Positions 21,634-33,340 of a stretch of 64,000 bases of DNA are shown here, piece after piece. Position numbers and translations under genes: made by a program. The notes below the pieces were generated by a model that worked only from the letters and a program-made list of their open reading frames with translations, was not told the DNA's origin and did no database searches. Within the stretch, counting starts at the first letter, position 1, and the number at the start of each line of letters is the position of its first letter. Source of the DNA: Siderastrea siderea (lineage: Eukaryota > Cnidaria > Anthozoa > Scleractinia > Rhizangiidae); assembly GCA_964030785.1 (NCBI GenBank), contig OZ034979.1:12130883-12194882 (forward strand), given 5' to 3'.

Positions 21634-21886
21634 CTTTAGAATGAAAAAAAAATTTGAAATTCACGTGGTATAATTTTTGGTTATTGGTGTTCTCTCACAT
21701 GTAAACGGTAGGAAAAACAAGCGAACGCTCGAACCTTGAACCAAATTCTCAATTGTTTGTTTTTTTTTTGTTTTTTTTTTTTTTGCTTAAAATTGAAGAG
21801 AGATGGCTGGTTTACTTCTCATTTGCAGAGAATTCCCGTAAATACGACCACTGACGAGGAATTTGATAGTAATAAACGGGAATTTG

Positions 21887-22188
21887 TGTGGGGGCGCGGT
21901 GGTGTAGTGGTAAGCGCGTTGGACTTCAGATCTGAAGGTTGGTGGTTTGACGCCCAGTCTCTGCCACCGTGTTGTCTCCTTAGACAACAAACTTTACCTA
22001 ACATTGTCTCTCTCCACCCAGGTGTATAAATGGGTACTGGCGACATACCGCTGGGGTAACCCTGCGATGGACTAACATCCTATCCAGGGGGAGTAGCAAT
22101 ACTCTCAGTTGCTTCATGCTACAGAAACCGGGGCAAGCTCCGGCAATGTGGGCCTCCTTGGCTCGTGTGCGACTTTACCTTACCTACC
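21887..22188 (+). mobile_element. tRNA-derived SINE with 13-bp target duplication
   Basis: A 302-bp SINE in SLC22 intron 2, antisense to the gene. The direct repeat AAACGGGAATTTG flanks it at 21874-21886 and 22189-22201. Its 5' part is tRNA-like: A box region GGTGTAGTGGTAAGCGCG (about 21900-21918) and B box GGTTTGACGCC (21944-21954). The body contains TGCGATGGACTAACATCCTA and the 3' end is CTTTACCTTACCTACC. It would be transcribed by RNA polymerase III from the internal promoter. Confidence 0.92.
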
Positions 22189-22322
22189 AAACGGGAATTT
22201 GATGGAACTAACAAAAATTTGGTGGAATAAACGGGACTTTGGCCGAATGAATGAAAATTGGTGGAATAAACAGGAATTTAATAGAATAAACGAAAATTTG
22301 GTGGAAAAAACGGTGCAGTGGC
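22189..22322 (+). repeat. Degenerate tandem repeat around the SINE target
   Basis: Units of about 22-24 bp of the form AAACGGGAATTTGGTGGAAT recur five or six times downstream of the SINE. One unit precedes the SINE (about 21855-21886), so the SINE inserted inside this pre-existing array. Confidence 0.7.
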
Positions 22323-23012
22323 AGTGTTAAATTACTATAGCATACAAAACAAAGGGAAGTAAAGAGAAAAAAACAGCAGAAACAAGAGCATTATTTTATT
22401 TAATGATTAGTAGAAGGCGAAATAAATTGATCTGGTTTCTAGCTAGATAGAGTTTTAAAGACATTTTTGAAAAAGAAAGATGTGAATTTTAAGCTCAGTT
22501 GTCAAAACAGAAAAACATAATATTCAGCTTACTACGAGCGTAGGACAGTTCCCCCCAAAAGAATCCAACTCGGATGCATGCTCTTATTTTAATCACTGGC
22601 TTACTGGAAGACTCGTGGCGACAACGGTCATATTTACTAAAAAACAATCGTCTTACAACAAAGGAAAACAAACAATAAACAATCTAATACTGGAAAGATT
22701 CTTTAAGTTATTTCCGGTCACAGGTGTTAAGTACGTTAATAATACTGCTACGGGCAAGCATTTTAGTTTGGATACAGTTGAGGGACTGATTGAGAATTGA
22801 GAAAAGTCTGGTAGCAAATGCAGTAAAACTATTGAATCGAGAGTTACGGAAAGCTTTTCCGCCCATTTTCCCCGCTCGTGTCTGGTTATTTATCGTTATT
22901 GTTATTGTTAGTTGTTTATCTATAATTAATTAATCTTTATAGAGCTTGCCCTTTTTCGTTAGCTCCTGGCCCCAACCTTGTATCTATGTTTTATGTGCAA
23001 ACTTCGACTTAC
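22323..23012. other. SLC22 intron 2 sequence
   Basis: AT-rich intron with no recognised element. The 61-codon plus-strand frame at 22615-22800 has no domain. Confidence 0.35.
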
Positions 23013-23440
23013 TTCCAGAAAAATAGGACGAAGATCCATGGAGCTGATGACAGGATCACCAGTATTCGCCAGTTACGTACAAAATAGGCCTTAAGTGCCA
23101 AAATAAGCAGTGCTCCCGTGAAATAAATCCAGACCAGGGTCCCCGACAGTGCACGCTTCTCAGGCCCTACCAGTTCAGTCGCAAGGACGAACATTGACAG
23201 AAAACAGCCAGCTTCAAAAAACCCAATGATACCGCGACAGAGAAGGACAGCCCACGACGATTTGGCAAACGCCATTGCAAACGTGACGACCAATACCACA
23301 CACATGGACGGGAAGAGAACACTTTTGCGCCCATATTTGTCAGCAACGAAACCTAGAATGATCGAGCCAAGCGCCAAACCGAAAAACAGCATAGAGTCTG
23401 ATAACCAAGCGAGGTAGCCTTGGTTGCATACTAAGTCAAA
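23013..23440 (-). CDS. SLC22-like transporter, exon 2
   Basis: Residues about 111-252 of the SLC22-like protein. The acceptor AG is at 23442-23441 and the donor GT at 23012-23011 (GTAAGT); the exon is 428 nt and ends in phase 2. It encodes transmembrane segments 2 to about 6. The MFS loop 2-3 signature GFVADKYGRK is at about residues 140-149 and the loop 4-5 motif ELVGPEKR at about residues 199-206; both are classic for SLC22. It is separated from exon 1 by a 6.7-kb intron holding a TIR transposon inside an older repeat. No frameshift or stop is seen. Confidence 0.9.
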
Positions 23441-25383
23441 CTGTAGAAGCAAATCATAGAATGATGTTTTGTTACTGTTTTTTTGCGTGCTAAGAGCGCG
23501 CAGACATTAACTGGGGGTCAACGCGAGATATATACGTGACTACACGAATCATCTTCGATGAGAGATAGCCCAGGGCCAGGGGAAATAATCCAGGTGAGGG
23601 GTTATATGTGTCATTGAGCAAGGAAGGGGTGGGGGGGGATGGAATTTGTCGTAAGTTTGTGTAGGGAATGGCCGCTGGCCTCCCTGTAAATCCTGGCCCT
23701 TTTAACGACACAATCAGTTTTCCAAACCTATTTACGAGACATTTCTTCAATCTGTGGCTTCAGTTTATTATATGTTTTTGTCTTGCACCGATGACGAAGC
23801 CTATGACAGAAAAAGGCTCTTACTTAAGACCTTTGTTTGTACAGACTTCAAGCAGTTCCAAAACTATATTCCGTTTAAAACATCACTTAGCAAAACTATG
23901 TAGACCCTGCGGACCATACCCAGTCCTTTACTGACAAAAAAAAGGTATCCACCCCCCGGAGAGGGTTGTAAATTGGGGAAAAAAATGAACGTGTCACAAA
24001 TTAGCCTTAACGAAAAATGAATAAAATGAAGCACGATTATCGATGCGTGAAATAACAAAAGCGTTAACTATACGCTTAAGAACACCTTTTGAGGAAAATG
24101 TTAGGAAAATACATGAAATGTCATTTTCTGTTTTCTCAGATTGCTTCAGAGCCTTTATGTACGATAACGCAGGTTAATCTGTTCGGATTCTGTAGCTAAA
24201 ACGTTTCTTAAGTCGCACAACGTTATAGGAAACGAAATCTCATCGGCCGAAATACCGAGCTGCTGTTTTCTCTTAAAAATGCTACCTGACTTTATTTTGT
24301 ACTATAAACGACATATTTTTCCCTCCAAAAATAAAAGAAATTAATGTACCACGTTACAAAGGCTTGGGATGAAATTTAGCCAAAGTTTTCTCCCACAATT
24401 AAACCCAAATCCCTGGCACGGTTATCATCTTCCGAACTAGTATTGCTAGAGAAATAATTCGTTGACTCAACGTGGTCACATCTATTGAGTGACCAAGGCC
24501 GAAGACTGTACAAATTTCTTCAGGGTGTTTCTTTCCTTTGACCGGGGACAGGTGTAAACACTTGTAAGTCACGTAAAAAGAGTGCAGTTACTTTCGAAGT
24601 CTCTATGCATGCATTTTCCTCAAGACAAGCTGAACCAAACAAACCGGTCCATTTTGCACGCGCTACCTCTCTTGCACAAAAGGTTGGCATGTTTATAATT
24701 TCGAACTAGAATGAAATCGGGATGTCAAACTTTGATGAATTGTCTGTTGCTTAAGACCAACTGATAGTATGGCCCCAGGGCTATTTACTTTCTTTTTTTT
24801 TTCTCAGAAAGCCTCGTCGAGACAAACAAAGCACTCGATCTATTGTTATTTTGACGCTGGTGATTCGATTCAGTGGGTTGCTTAATTAAGATATTTTTCG
24901 AACTTTTGTGCCCGGCTTGCTCCCATATTAGTACACACTAAAAGGAACGACAATTTTAAATGGTACCATTAATTAAGAGGGGCCGGGATCTCGTTTTCTG
25001 GGTATGGTTTGCATTCTTTTTTAACCCTATGAATTATTAATTTTAATACGTAGTTTCGTCTCTAGTAGTATTTTCCCGGATTCCGCCTTAAAAAGGGTGA
25101 AAATAATTCTATCGCTGGCTATTTTAGATTTTTAACACCTTTAGCGTTTGTAAACCAAACATTTGTAATCTGTGTCATTTTTACACGAGAGTTCGTCCCT
25201 GAGCGTGTCTGCTACATCGTGGATTTTATTTGTCAGCAAGTTCAAAAATCTTTCGAGGAATAGAAGTCTGTGAATACGTTATATACGTCGGCCACTTAAT
25301 TTAGACGTTAACGACAACTCATATACCTGAACAAGGAAAACATTGTTAATTAATCTATCATCTCACGCTGTCAGCACCTTTCA

Positions 25384-28300
25384 AGTGTATATGACACGAA
25401 AATTCTTTCTTCGGTTTTTGATAGTTTTATGTGTATAAAAACGATTCTAGGCTTTAAACCGGCGTCAAACTTCTCGAACGAACTTTTTTCTCGGTGAAAA
25501 TAGAGCAAGTTTGACTTCAAAAGTGTTGCGGTCTCGCGCGGCCAAAATGTCACGTGATTAGCTAATATTAAACCAACATGGCGTCAAAGTGGAAGAAACT
25601 TGGCAGAGTTGGCAAAGATTTTCCGTAGCTGAAGCATGTAATAAACAGTGGATCGTGTATTTCATTTTGGGACAAGGGGATTGAAATAATTGTGTTGAAG
25701 GAGATTCAAGGTCGAAGCACTAGGTCACTCGAGATTTCTATGTTTGCTATGTTTTCAAATTGAAGGTATGGTTACGGACGAGCATTGTTTTATAAGGATC
25801 TGTCTCGATGAGCAAAGAAGTTCTGCTGTAAAGCACAGAGATGCTTGTTATTCTCAAAAAAGGACTGGTAAACATAGCTACTAGTTCTGTCTTCAATGAA
25901 ATGTGTTATTCTTTTTCTCCGGACTCCAGTAAGACATCGTTATTAATGATATCAATATAATTTTAGAAAGGATCGCCTACTCGTAACAGTTTTACACTGG
26001 GCTGTGCATACACTGTCTCAACCTGATTGCATTGGATGAAGTATTTTAACTTAAATTAATCACCTTTTAGCAAGACAAGGGTTCAGAATTTTGTTTTGAC
26101 TCTTTCTGTAAGGAGGCTGTCAAAGCCTCGCGATCTTAGTTAGAGAGTGAAATTAGGAAGTGTATCATGAGGTTCCTGAAAGAATCCAGGAAAATGTCTG
26201 ATTTGTTTATGAAGATTAAATTATTTCTAGGATTTGTTTAATCCTACGTGTACATATCAAGGTTGTTACACATCAGGCTGAAATATATTCCCTGCCTTTT
26301 CACTGACCTGCATGATAAATCCTTTTGTGGTAAGGCCAAAAACTCCTTGTTTATATCAACAGCTGTAACTGAGACACATCCAGGTCTCTAGTGATCTAGA
26401 ATGGGTGGTTGTTGAAACCTACATACGGCAATTCAGAAATCTCCCCTGGTTTTTTTGTCAGATGAATTACAAAAACATGGAATCATTATCTCGTGTTGCT
26501 TTATGTTTAGTGGTGATTCTGATACATCAATAAAGATCAACCGTCAATATCACCCAATGGAAGATCAAATGATTATGGCAGAAGGACATTCCTTCTATTG
26601 CATTGATTTTGACCTATTGCCAACAAGAACGATGCATAAAGTAATTTAAAAACTTAAAGGTAATATCATGCATACATATGGGAATACTTTAATAAATGGT
26701 GGTTGTTGTACTGCCACTCTATGTTGGCTGTGACCAAACAGGTACACTATGACATGATGTTACAAACACAGAATAATAAATTATTATTCCTGAATAAAAA
26801 TTTACTGTCTCCGGTTATTAGGAATTATGGCAGTGATTTAAGTGTTCCATACAAGGCTTCCACCTCTCTCCACTAGAATCAGACTTGAGCAGCTTGAGTT
26901 TGCGGGGCCAGCCCTGTGTCAGGAACCTGTGTTGTGTGGGTGGTTGTAACATGGGACACCGCTTGTGTTAGCCCTGCTGAGCCGCTGTAAATAAGGTCTA
27001 TAAGGGATGTATGAATCCTTATCACTGTGTCTGATATATATGCTTGGGTGACGGTGAATCTTTGCTCATTTCAATATGAACCAGTTAATAAACAATTATT
27101 GGATGAGGTTGAGCAAAATATCGGGATTTGTCAGTGGCGAGCAGATCAATTATTTGCCTCTACCTTCGGCATCGGCAAATAATTGATCTGCTCGCCACTG
27201 ACAAATCACGATATTTTGCGAAATCGAGTTCAATAATTCTTTTATCATTCAACAAGACAATGTGTTTTTGCATTTAACCAGCACACTTGTTTCACAATTA
27301 TTTATTCCTACACTAAGTGCGCGGGTTCATTTCGTTCAAAACTTTAATATTCTGCACGGAAAATACAAAATTAGTAAATTCCGCTTTCGCCAATAATAAA
27401 TTGCTTTAAAACGAATAAACCAACTGATTTGCCAAAAAGTAGAACGTTTAAAAGGAAGATTCACACTTTTTCTTCAAATTTTTTTAGTCAAAAATCGCAG
27501 AAGTTCCGCACTTTATTGGCGTACTTGCCCGCGATTAAGTTTGAGCTCTAAACAGGTCACTAAACTGCTCACGAGCAGAATTATTCGCAGCAAAACAACT
27601 TCGCACCGTAATGCGCATGAGCAGACAATTATTCGTAGGCAGTTATTTACAGTGACGTAATGGTCTCTCGGCCAATTTAAACGCCGGATAAAATAACGTG
27701 AATGATAATAATGATTATTATTGATGAAGATAAATGTTGATTTCCCCTGTCCACAGCAAAATTTGTTTGAGAATGAGTCAATATGGAGACTCACTGTTGA
27801 TTTGCAAATTTATTCCAAATTGTCAGTTTCTGTTTTTTTTTTATTTACTAGCTGTTAGATGCATTACCCTAACACCCTGTGGCATTACAAACATTAAGTG
27901 GTAATGAACAAGAAGCTCAAGGACACCAGTTATTTTTTAAAAGAGCTAATGAACTTGGGTATGATTTAATAATAGTCCTTCTACAGTTGGAACCAATATG
28001 ACGACAAAACCCTACCAACTGCAAATCAAAACAAACTTAACTGTATTTCGATAACCTAATATTGATTCTCTAGATAGCAACAGTCTTAGGCTGCTAAATT
28101 TACTGTTCCTGCCAGTGATATGGCAAGTAGCATGCAAGCCGAAGCCAGTTTCAGTGCCGTCAGTTTAAAAGTGAAGCGAACATAGATTCTAATTGCAGGA
28201 TGGGAAGAAAAAAAACCTTCGCTTTCTGTAGAAACCAACGCCAAGCTTGGAATAGACTGTGGGAATTCGTACTTACATCGAACTGATTCGAGAGTTCAGC

Positions 28301-28905
28301 CGCTCTCTACAAGAACGACGATATTCTTGCGGTATTAAAACAACAAAACAATCGGCACTTTCGGTTCTCCTTAGGTTGATGGAAACAGTAAGCTGTTTAT
28401 GTGAACACAAGAGGCTCGATGTTCTTAATAAGCCCTGAAAGAAACTCAATGAAGAAACCTCACAACCGAGGTCCTTCCACTGAGGTAGAGTCAGGATAAA
28501 TCATCGACTTTGAGATCCACATCCTCCTCGCCCGTACGAAGAACGAAGAAGGCAAGAGAACGCAAATGTTCGTCGATGTCTGGTTTGATAAAATCCAAAA
28601 ACAGCTCTATTTTCTCAACTACTTGTTTTTTCTCACTGTAGTTCTTTAAGTTTGGAAAAGATCCGCGGTACTGCTGAAAAATGTCAACATTTTGGGGCGA
28701 TTTGTAACAAAAACACTGCATTCGAGGGAAAGCAGTCAATTCGTCTAATTAGTACATTTGGTCCCCTTCCCAGGGACAATTTCGAAGTGAAAAAGAGGGA
28801 CTTTTGCCTGCGAAAAAAGAGGTTTTTAAAAATTCCAGAAAAGGTTTTAGCTTTAAAATCTAGACTCTCAAAATCCGAAGAAAAAAATTTCGTGTCATAT
28901 ACACT
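25384..28905. mobile_element. TIR element family, copy 1 (3.5 kb, non-coding)
   Basis: Bounded by inverted termini AGTGTATATGACACGAAA (25384 onward) and the complement TCGTGTCATATACACT ending at 28905; similarity between the two ends continues weakly into TTCTTCGGTTTTTGA and the ..GGTTTAAAGC.. region. It is colinear with 51293-54158 over most of its length. No intact transposase was seen; the 82-codon minus frame at 28491-28739 has no recognised domain. It lies in SLC22 intron 1. The target duplication is unclear (a TCA at both sides is possible), so the superfamily is unassigned. Confidence 0.75.
27089..27690. mobile_element. Nested insert with strong palindrome, in TIR element copy 1
   Basis: This segment is absent from the otherwise colinear copy 2 (near 53075-53105), so it looks like a nested insertion. 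Its left part holds a 46-bp near-perfect inverted repeat: 27113-27158 versus 27174-27219, one mismatch, 15-nt loop. Looser complementarity continues outward to about 27092 and 27238. No coding frame was recognised except a 93-codon minus frame (27794-27513) without a domain. Confidence 0.65.
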
Positions 28906-29515
28906 TACGTATCATTGTTGTGCCTCAGTGATTACCTTAATTAGAAAAGTGCTCACAAAGGACAGCCGATTTCTAAAAGGTACGTCTGTATTGTCTTTGG
29001 CAGACAGATAGGCGACAGCATTTAAGTTAGCCCCTAGGGTAGTTTTAAACTATTGTTTAATGCTTTTCACTGATTAAACTTTCGGGGTCTGTTATTCAAG
29101 AGAAGTTCAGATGGCGATTAACAAAACCACAATCTAAACCAATCTCAGTGTGGCCAACCTAACATTTCATCGTTGTTTACAGTAGACAGTATCAAGAAGG
29201 CATAAAGAACACAGAAGAATAACTTTTATCTTCTTAAAATCACCCACTCGTGAACAGATTTGGGGGTTCCAGTAATTGATGAGCGACAGAGCCGAGTAGC
29301 GTATTTGGAGAACCTGTCATGCACCGTTGATGTGCGCAGTTTCACCCAAGTTTACAAATTTGACTGATTAAAATCATATTTAGAGGAGGTTTTTTTTTCA
29401 GTTTCCCCTAATAATTTCTCGACGCTCCCGATTCCTAGCAATATCTTCAAATTCCCGAAAAGTTTTTGCCGTTCTCCTGAAACAGGTATTCTTAGAGTTG
29501 GCACCCCCCGTGATA

Positions 29516-30125
29516 TAAGTCAGTGATTACTCAGATTGCTCTGTTCCCAGTTCTTTGTCTCCATCGATTTCAGCCGGACAATAATACTACATTTGAGGCC
29601 CCTTTAGTGATTTTAAGGGTTATAGCCTGTGATTGACATTTATTCTTATGAATGAATGTTAAGTTTTAAAACTCTTATCAGTTCGTCTACAGATTATGTC
29701 CATTAAGCTGAAGTACCTCAGTAATTCAAACGTGTTGGAATTCTAAAGCTAACATAAACTCAAAAGCAAACATCTAAGGATAAGCGTTTACTACGTCTCT
29801 CAAATAGTATAAAGATAAGTGAATAACCTAAGCACCCCCCTCCTCCCTCAAAGGTGCTTTATATTATTCCCATTGCCCTTAATCCGGGCATTATTTCCCT
29901 TGCTTTTCACCTTCAGGCCCGTCGTTTTGTGACCAGTTAACGCTAACTGACAGGAGTTAGATAGGTGATAGGTGAGAAGCAAGCAGATAATAAAACCAAC
30001 GCGAACGAAAACGTTGTGCGACGTCTGCTGGCCAAAGGAAAACAATAACATCATTTTTTCTAAAGCTAACGGCGTTTCACCCTAGGCACAAACAAAAGAG
30101 CACGCAAACCAAAATATTTTGATAC
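29516..30125. other. SLC22 intron 1, 5' part
   Basis: Between the dispersed repeat and the exon 1 donor. AT-rich; no element recognised. Confidence 0.35.
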
Positions 30126-30455
30126 CTCGTTAACAATACTTTGGTGCGGTCCTTCATAGAGATCATAATCCGCAAACTGCCAATCGCTTCTGTTTAGGGA
30201 ACATCTCCTCTCGTAAAGCTCGATGGGCTTGGTGGCTGTGCTGTAAACCGAGCTTCGTGCGGACGACAAGTTTGATTCTAAGCACGTAACGCTCTGCTGG
30301 GTGCACATCCATGGCGGCTCGTACGCTACAAACACCATGATAAGTGTTTGGTAGGTGATGGGAAGGAATATGAACAGAAACATCGCTAAAACGCGAATCT
30401 GGAAAGGACCAAACTGGTCAATACGCCTCAAAACCGAGTCGACGTCTAAAGCCAT
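30126..30455 (-). CDS. SLC22-like transporter, coding exon 1
   Basis: First coding exon of an SLC22-type (organic cation/anion transporter-like) major facilitator protein, expected in the plasma membrane. It starts at the ATG at 30455-30453 and encodes about residues 1-110: a short cytosolic N-terminus (MALDVDSVLRRIDQFGPFQ), transmembrane segment 1 (about residues 19-42), then the large Cys-containing extracellular loop typical of SLC22 proteins. It ends SIVNE and is followed by a GT donor at 30125-30124 (phase 0). Joining to the next exon gives SIVNE-FDLVC, matching the conserved SLC22 'T/NE-x-DLVC' region, which fixes both junctions. Family recognition is from motifs; the substrate cannot be told from sequence. 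A 70-bp palindrome lies about 270 bp upstream. Confidence 0.88.
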
Positions 30456-30680
30456 GTTACCGGCTTACCCTCCGGTCTTGGTTTGATGATACAATACAAT
30501 GAAACAGCTGTTTGTATATCACGTAATTGCCGGAACCGACAAATAGCAGTCACATGCCGAGGGAACGGGGTACTCCGGATTTCAATGACGGGGAGGTGAG
30601 AAGGATTTTGCTGGTTTAAAGTCACGATTTGTAACTAAATGGCTACTGCAATAGTATTATAAATAAACAAACAAACATAG

Positions 30681-30847
30681 CCTGCGTGGCCAGGCGTTCT
30701 CGTGAGCTGACCAAGGGAAATTGGCCGCGAGAGGAATGGGAGAGAGTTCCAAGACGTCTTGGAACTCTCCCCCATTCCTCTCGCGGCCAAGGTCCTCTCG
30801 CGGCCTGTTTCGCTCGTTCATCTCACGAGAACGCCTGGCCACGCAGG
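30681..30847. repeat. Foldback with 70-bp near-perfect palindrome
   Basis: The outer arms CCTGCGTGGCCAGGCGTTCT (30681 onward, 26 bp) and their complement end at 30847. Inside is a 70-bp palindrome (30721-30790) with 34 of 35 pairs matching and no loop, containing GGCCGCGAGAGGAATGGG and GTTCCAAGAC/GTCTTGGAAC. A second partial copy of the GGCCGCGAGAGG segment follows at about 30792-30805. The whole resembles a foldback MITE. It lies about 270 bp upstream of the SLC22 start codon. Confidence 0.85.
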
Positions 30848-31370
30848 CGAAAACAAACACGACCATTTAAAAAGTACTGCTGTTATTGTCATTTAATCCC
30901 TTTTGGGGACTTGTAAGGCTCCAAAATTCGGTATGGGACTTTTTAGGGTTTCATTTTGGTCCAGGGGATATTTTAAAGGTTTCACTTCAAGCCCAAGGGA
31001 TTTTTTGGGTTTTAATTTATGTCCCCATTCGCACCTCCCCGTTACTGGAAATCCAGGGTACCCCCCTTGGGGTCACGTGAAACATGGATCGACTCGGGCC
31101 CGTGGATTTTACTACGGACTTGATTTGTACTGTTCTAAACAATACAGCGCGTAGTCTAGCAGGACGCTTTAGCTGTAAATAAAAAGAGAGGATCACATTT
31201 TTCGTTTATTGAAAAGTTTATTCAAATTGCTAACATGCAGTCATCATGCGGTCATGTGAAATCCAATATACCTAGTCCAGGCTACAAACTGAAAGGTATA
31301 AATAATCTCGCTAAACCTGGCTGGAAGTTAAACGAAAGTGATAAGCTACATTTTGAAATATGTGTTTCGT
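30848..31370. other. Upstream spacer
   Basis: Contains phrases resembling GGGGATATTTTAAAGGTTTC / AGGGATTTTTTGGGTTT near 30955-31015 as weak internal repeats. No gene was recognised. Confidence 0.35.
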
Positions 31371-31374
31371 GACG

Positions 31375-31905
31375 GGATTTTTACAAAAATATATTTGTAA
31401 AAATACAGCATTTTTACGTAAAAAGATGGTACCTGTGTGATATATATATATCGGGACCGTATTTTTACAAATATATATCTGTAAGAAAACTGCTTTTTAC
31501 ATAAAGGTGAGGGAACCTTATATTATATATGGGGACCGTATTTTTACAATTATATATTTGTAAAAAGGCTGCATTTTTATGTAAAAAGACAGCTTTTTTA
31601 CATAAAAAGCTGTCTTTTTACATAATAATGCTACTTTTTTACGTAGAAAAGCAGTCTTTGCAAATATATATTTTGTAAAAAAGCTGTCTTTTTACGTAAA
31701 GAAGCAGCATTTTTACATAAAAAACCTGCTTTTTTACAAATATATATTTTTAAGAATGCTGTCTTTTTAGGTAAAAATGCTGCATCCTTACGTAAAAAGA
31801 CAGCTTTTTTACGACAGAAAGCAGCATTTTTGCGTAAAAAGACAGCTTTCTTACGCGGTCCCGTTTTTTTTATGCAACATATATATATATATATATATAT
31901 AAAAA
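31375..31905. repeat. Minisatellite of TTTTTACGTAAAAAG-type units
   Basis: Many variants of TTTTTACGTAAAAAGACAGC and its complement alternate with ACAAATATATATTTGTAAAA palindromes and end in a (TA)n run at about 31880-31901. The units are themselves self-complementary (TTTTTACGTAAAAA). The 103-codon minus-strand frame here is a repeat by-product. Confidence 0.85.
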
Positions 31906-32029
31906 CAGTTAATGGTTGCCTCAGGCCAACAAAGAATGCCACTGCGTCAGGAGGATCAAAGATTCACAGTCCAAGCCTCACTGCATGGAATTAAAACTCG
32001 TTGAAGGAAAGCGAGGACGGACAACTTCT

Positions 32030-32095
32030 GACGATTAAAAAGTTAAAAAATTTAATAAAAAAATAAAAACGTTTCGGTCAGTAGACCTTCATCAG
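32030..32095 (-). ncRNA. Hammerhead-like core in left inverted arm
   Basis: Reverse-complement copy of the element at 33275-33340, with the same CTGATGA, GGTC/GACC hairpin and GAAAC blocks. The same limits apply: stem I is not supported. Confidence 0.4.
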
Positions 32096-33274
32096 TTACA
32101 TGAAAAATTGAACTTATCAAATCAACCTTAAATAAGATTACAGAACAAAACAAGACGCAAAATACAATTCAACGCTATGAGTTACGTAACCGGCGTGATT
32201 ATAACAATACTAAAACAAGGATAAGTGACACTAACATTCAAAAATAAAAACAATATAGTACAACGATTACATAACGAAAAAAGGAAAACTAAACAATGCT
32301 AACAATTAAACGTAATTACAAGGTGTAGATACAGGTACAACACTAGATAAATGAACGATACAAGGCAAAAATATAACAAAAGACCGGAAATACGCTGCTA
32401 TAAAAATAAATAACAAAAGATGACAGATAAGACTAAAAACTAAAAACTACTAATTCAAAAAAGATGACATTTGCAAAGCGGCAAAAGAAAGGGCAGTCAA
32501 AAGGAAAGCAACCTACGTTTACGCAAACATGGATCATACCAAAATCCCAAATCGAGGCCTCTGGAACCCCAAAGGGCCGATAGACAACAAAATCCCTGGA
32601 GGGGCCCTTAAACAATAATGACCGTAATAAGTTCCCCGGACAGGGCCTTTGAGTATACCCAACACCTAAGAGGCTGACAAAATCCAAGAAAAGGGCCTTT
32701 GAACGGCCATATATCGCAAACAAAGAATTCTATTCCTAGAATTATTGTTGTTTATTGTTTAAGGGCCCCTCCAGGGATTTTGTTGTCTATCGGCCCTTTG
32801 GGGTTCCAGAGGCCTCGATTTGGGATTTTGGTATGATCCATGTTTGCGTAAACGTAGGTTGCTTTCCTTTTGACTGCCCTTTCTTTTGCCGCTTTGCAAA
32901 TGTCATCTTTTTTGAATTAGTAATTTTTAGTTTTTAGTCTTATCTGTCATCTTTTGTTATTTATTTTTATAGCAGCGTATTTCCGGTCTTTTGTTATATT
33001 TTTGCCTTGTATCGTTCATTTATCTAGTGTTGTACCTGTATCTACACCTTGTAATTACGTTTAATTGTTAGCATTGTTTAGTTTTCCTTTTTTCGTTATA
33101 TAATCGTTGTACTATATTGTTTTTATTTTTGAATGTTAGTGTCACTTATCCTTGTTTTAGTATTGTTATAATCACGCCGGTTACGTAACTCATAGCGTTG
33201 AATTGTATTTTGCGTCTTGTTTTGTTCTGTAATCTTATTTAAGGTTGATTTGATAAGTTCAATTTTTCATGTAA

Positions 33275-33340
33275 CTGATGAAGGTCTACTGACCGAAACG
33301 TTTTTATTTTTTTATTAAATTTTTTAACTTTTTAATCGTC
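33275..33340 (+). ncRNA. Hammerhead-like core in right inverted arm
   Basis: CTGATGA (33275-33281), hairpin GGTC-TACT-GACC, GAAAC (33295-33299), a 3-bp ACG/CGT stem III with a long AT-rich loop, and a CGTC triplet (33337-33340). Stem I pairing is not convincing, so this may be a decayed ribozyme. The mirror copy lies on the minus strand at 32030-32095. Confidence 0.4.

Larger units (their letters stand above)
24095..29515 (+). repeat. Dispersed repeat, copy 2 (split by a TIR element)
   Basis: Colinear with copy 1 at 5155-7765: 24095-25383 matches the left part, and 28906-29515 the right part (AAAAGTGCTCACAAAGGA, GTATTCTTAGAGTTGGCA and others). The TIR element at 25384-28905 interrupts it right after CTCACGCTGT...CCTTTCA; in copy 1 the same point is uninterrupted at about 6640-6665. 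Copy 2 lacks the two extra segments of copy 1. No proteins were recognised. Confidence 0.7.

Noticed and set aside
21891..21960. Functional tRNA gene
   Set aside because: A and B boxes are present, but the sequence continues into a SINE body flanked by a target duplication, and the cloverleaf is incomplete.
28491..28739. 82-codon minus frame near the right end of TIR element copy 1 as a transposase fragment
   Set aside because: No catalytic or DNA-binding motif, and the corresponding part of copy 2 does not keep a clear frame.
31631..31942. 103-codon frame with repeated KKAVFLRK-like peptides
   Set aside because: It translates the TTTTTACGTAAAAAG minisatellite; no independent coding signal.
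32433..32937. Two related small frames in the 622-bp arms as genes
   Set aside because: They are mirror copies in an inverted repeat, with no domain; conservation reflects arm identity only.
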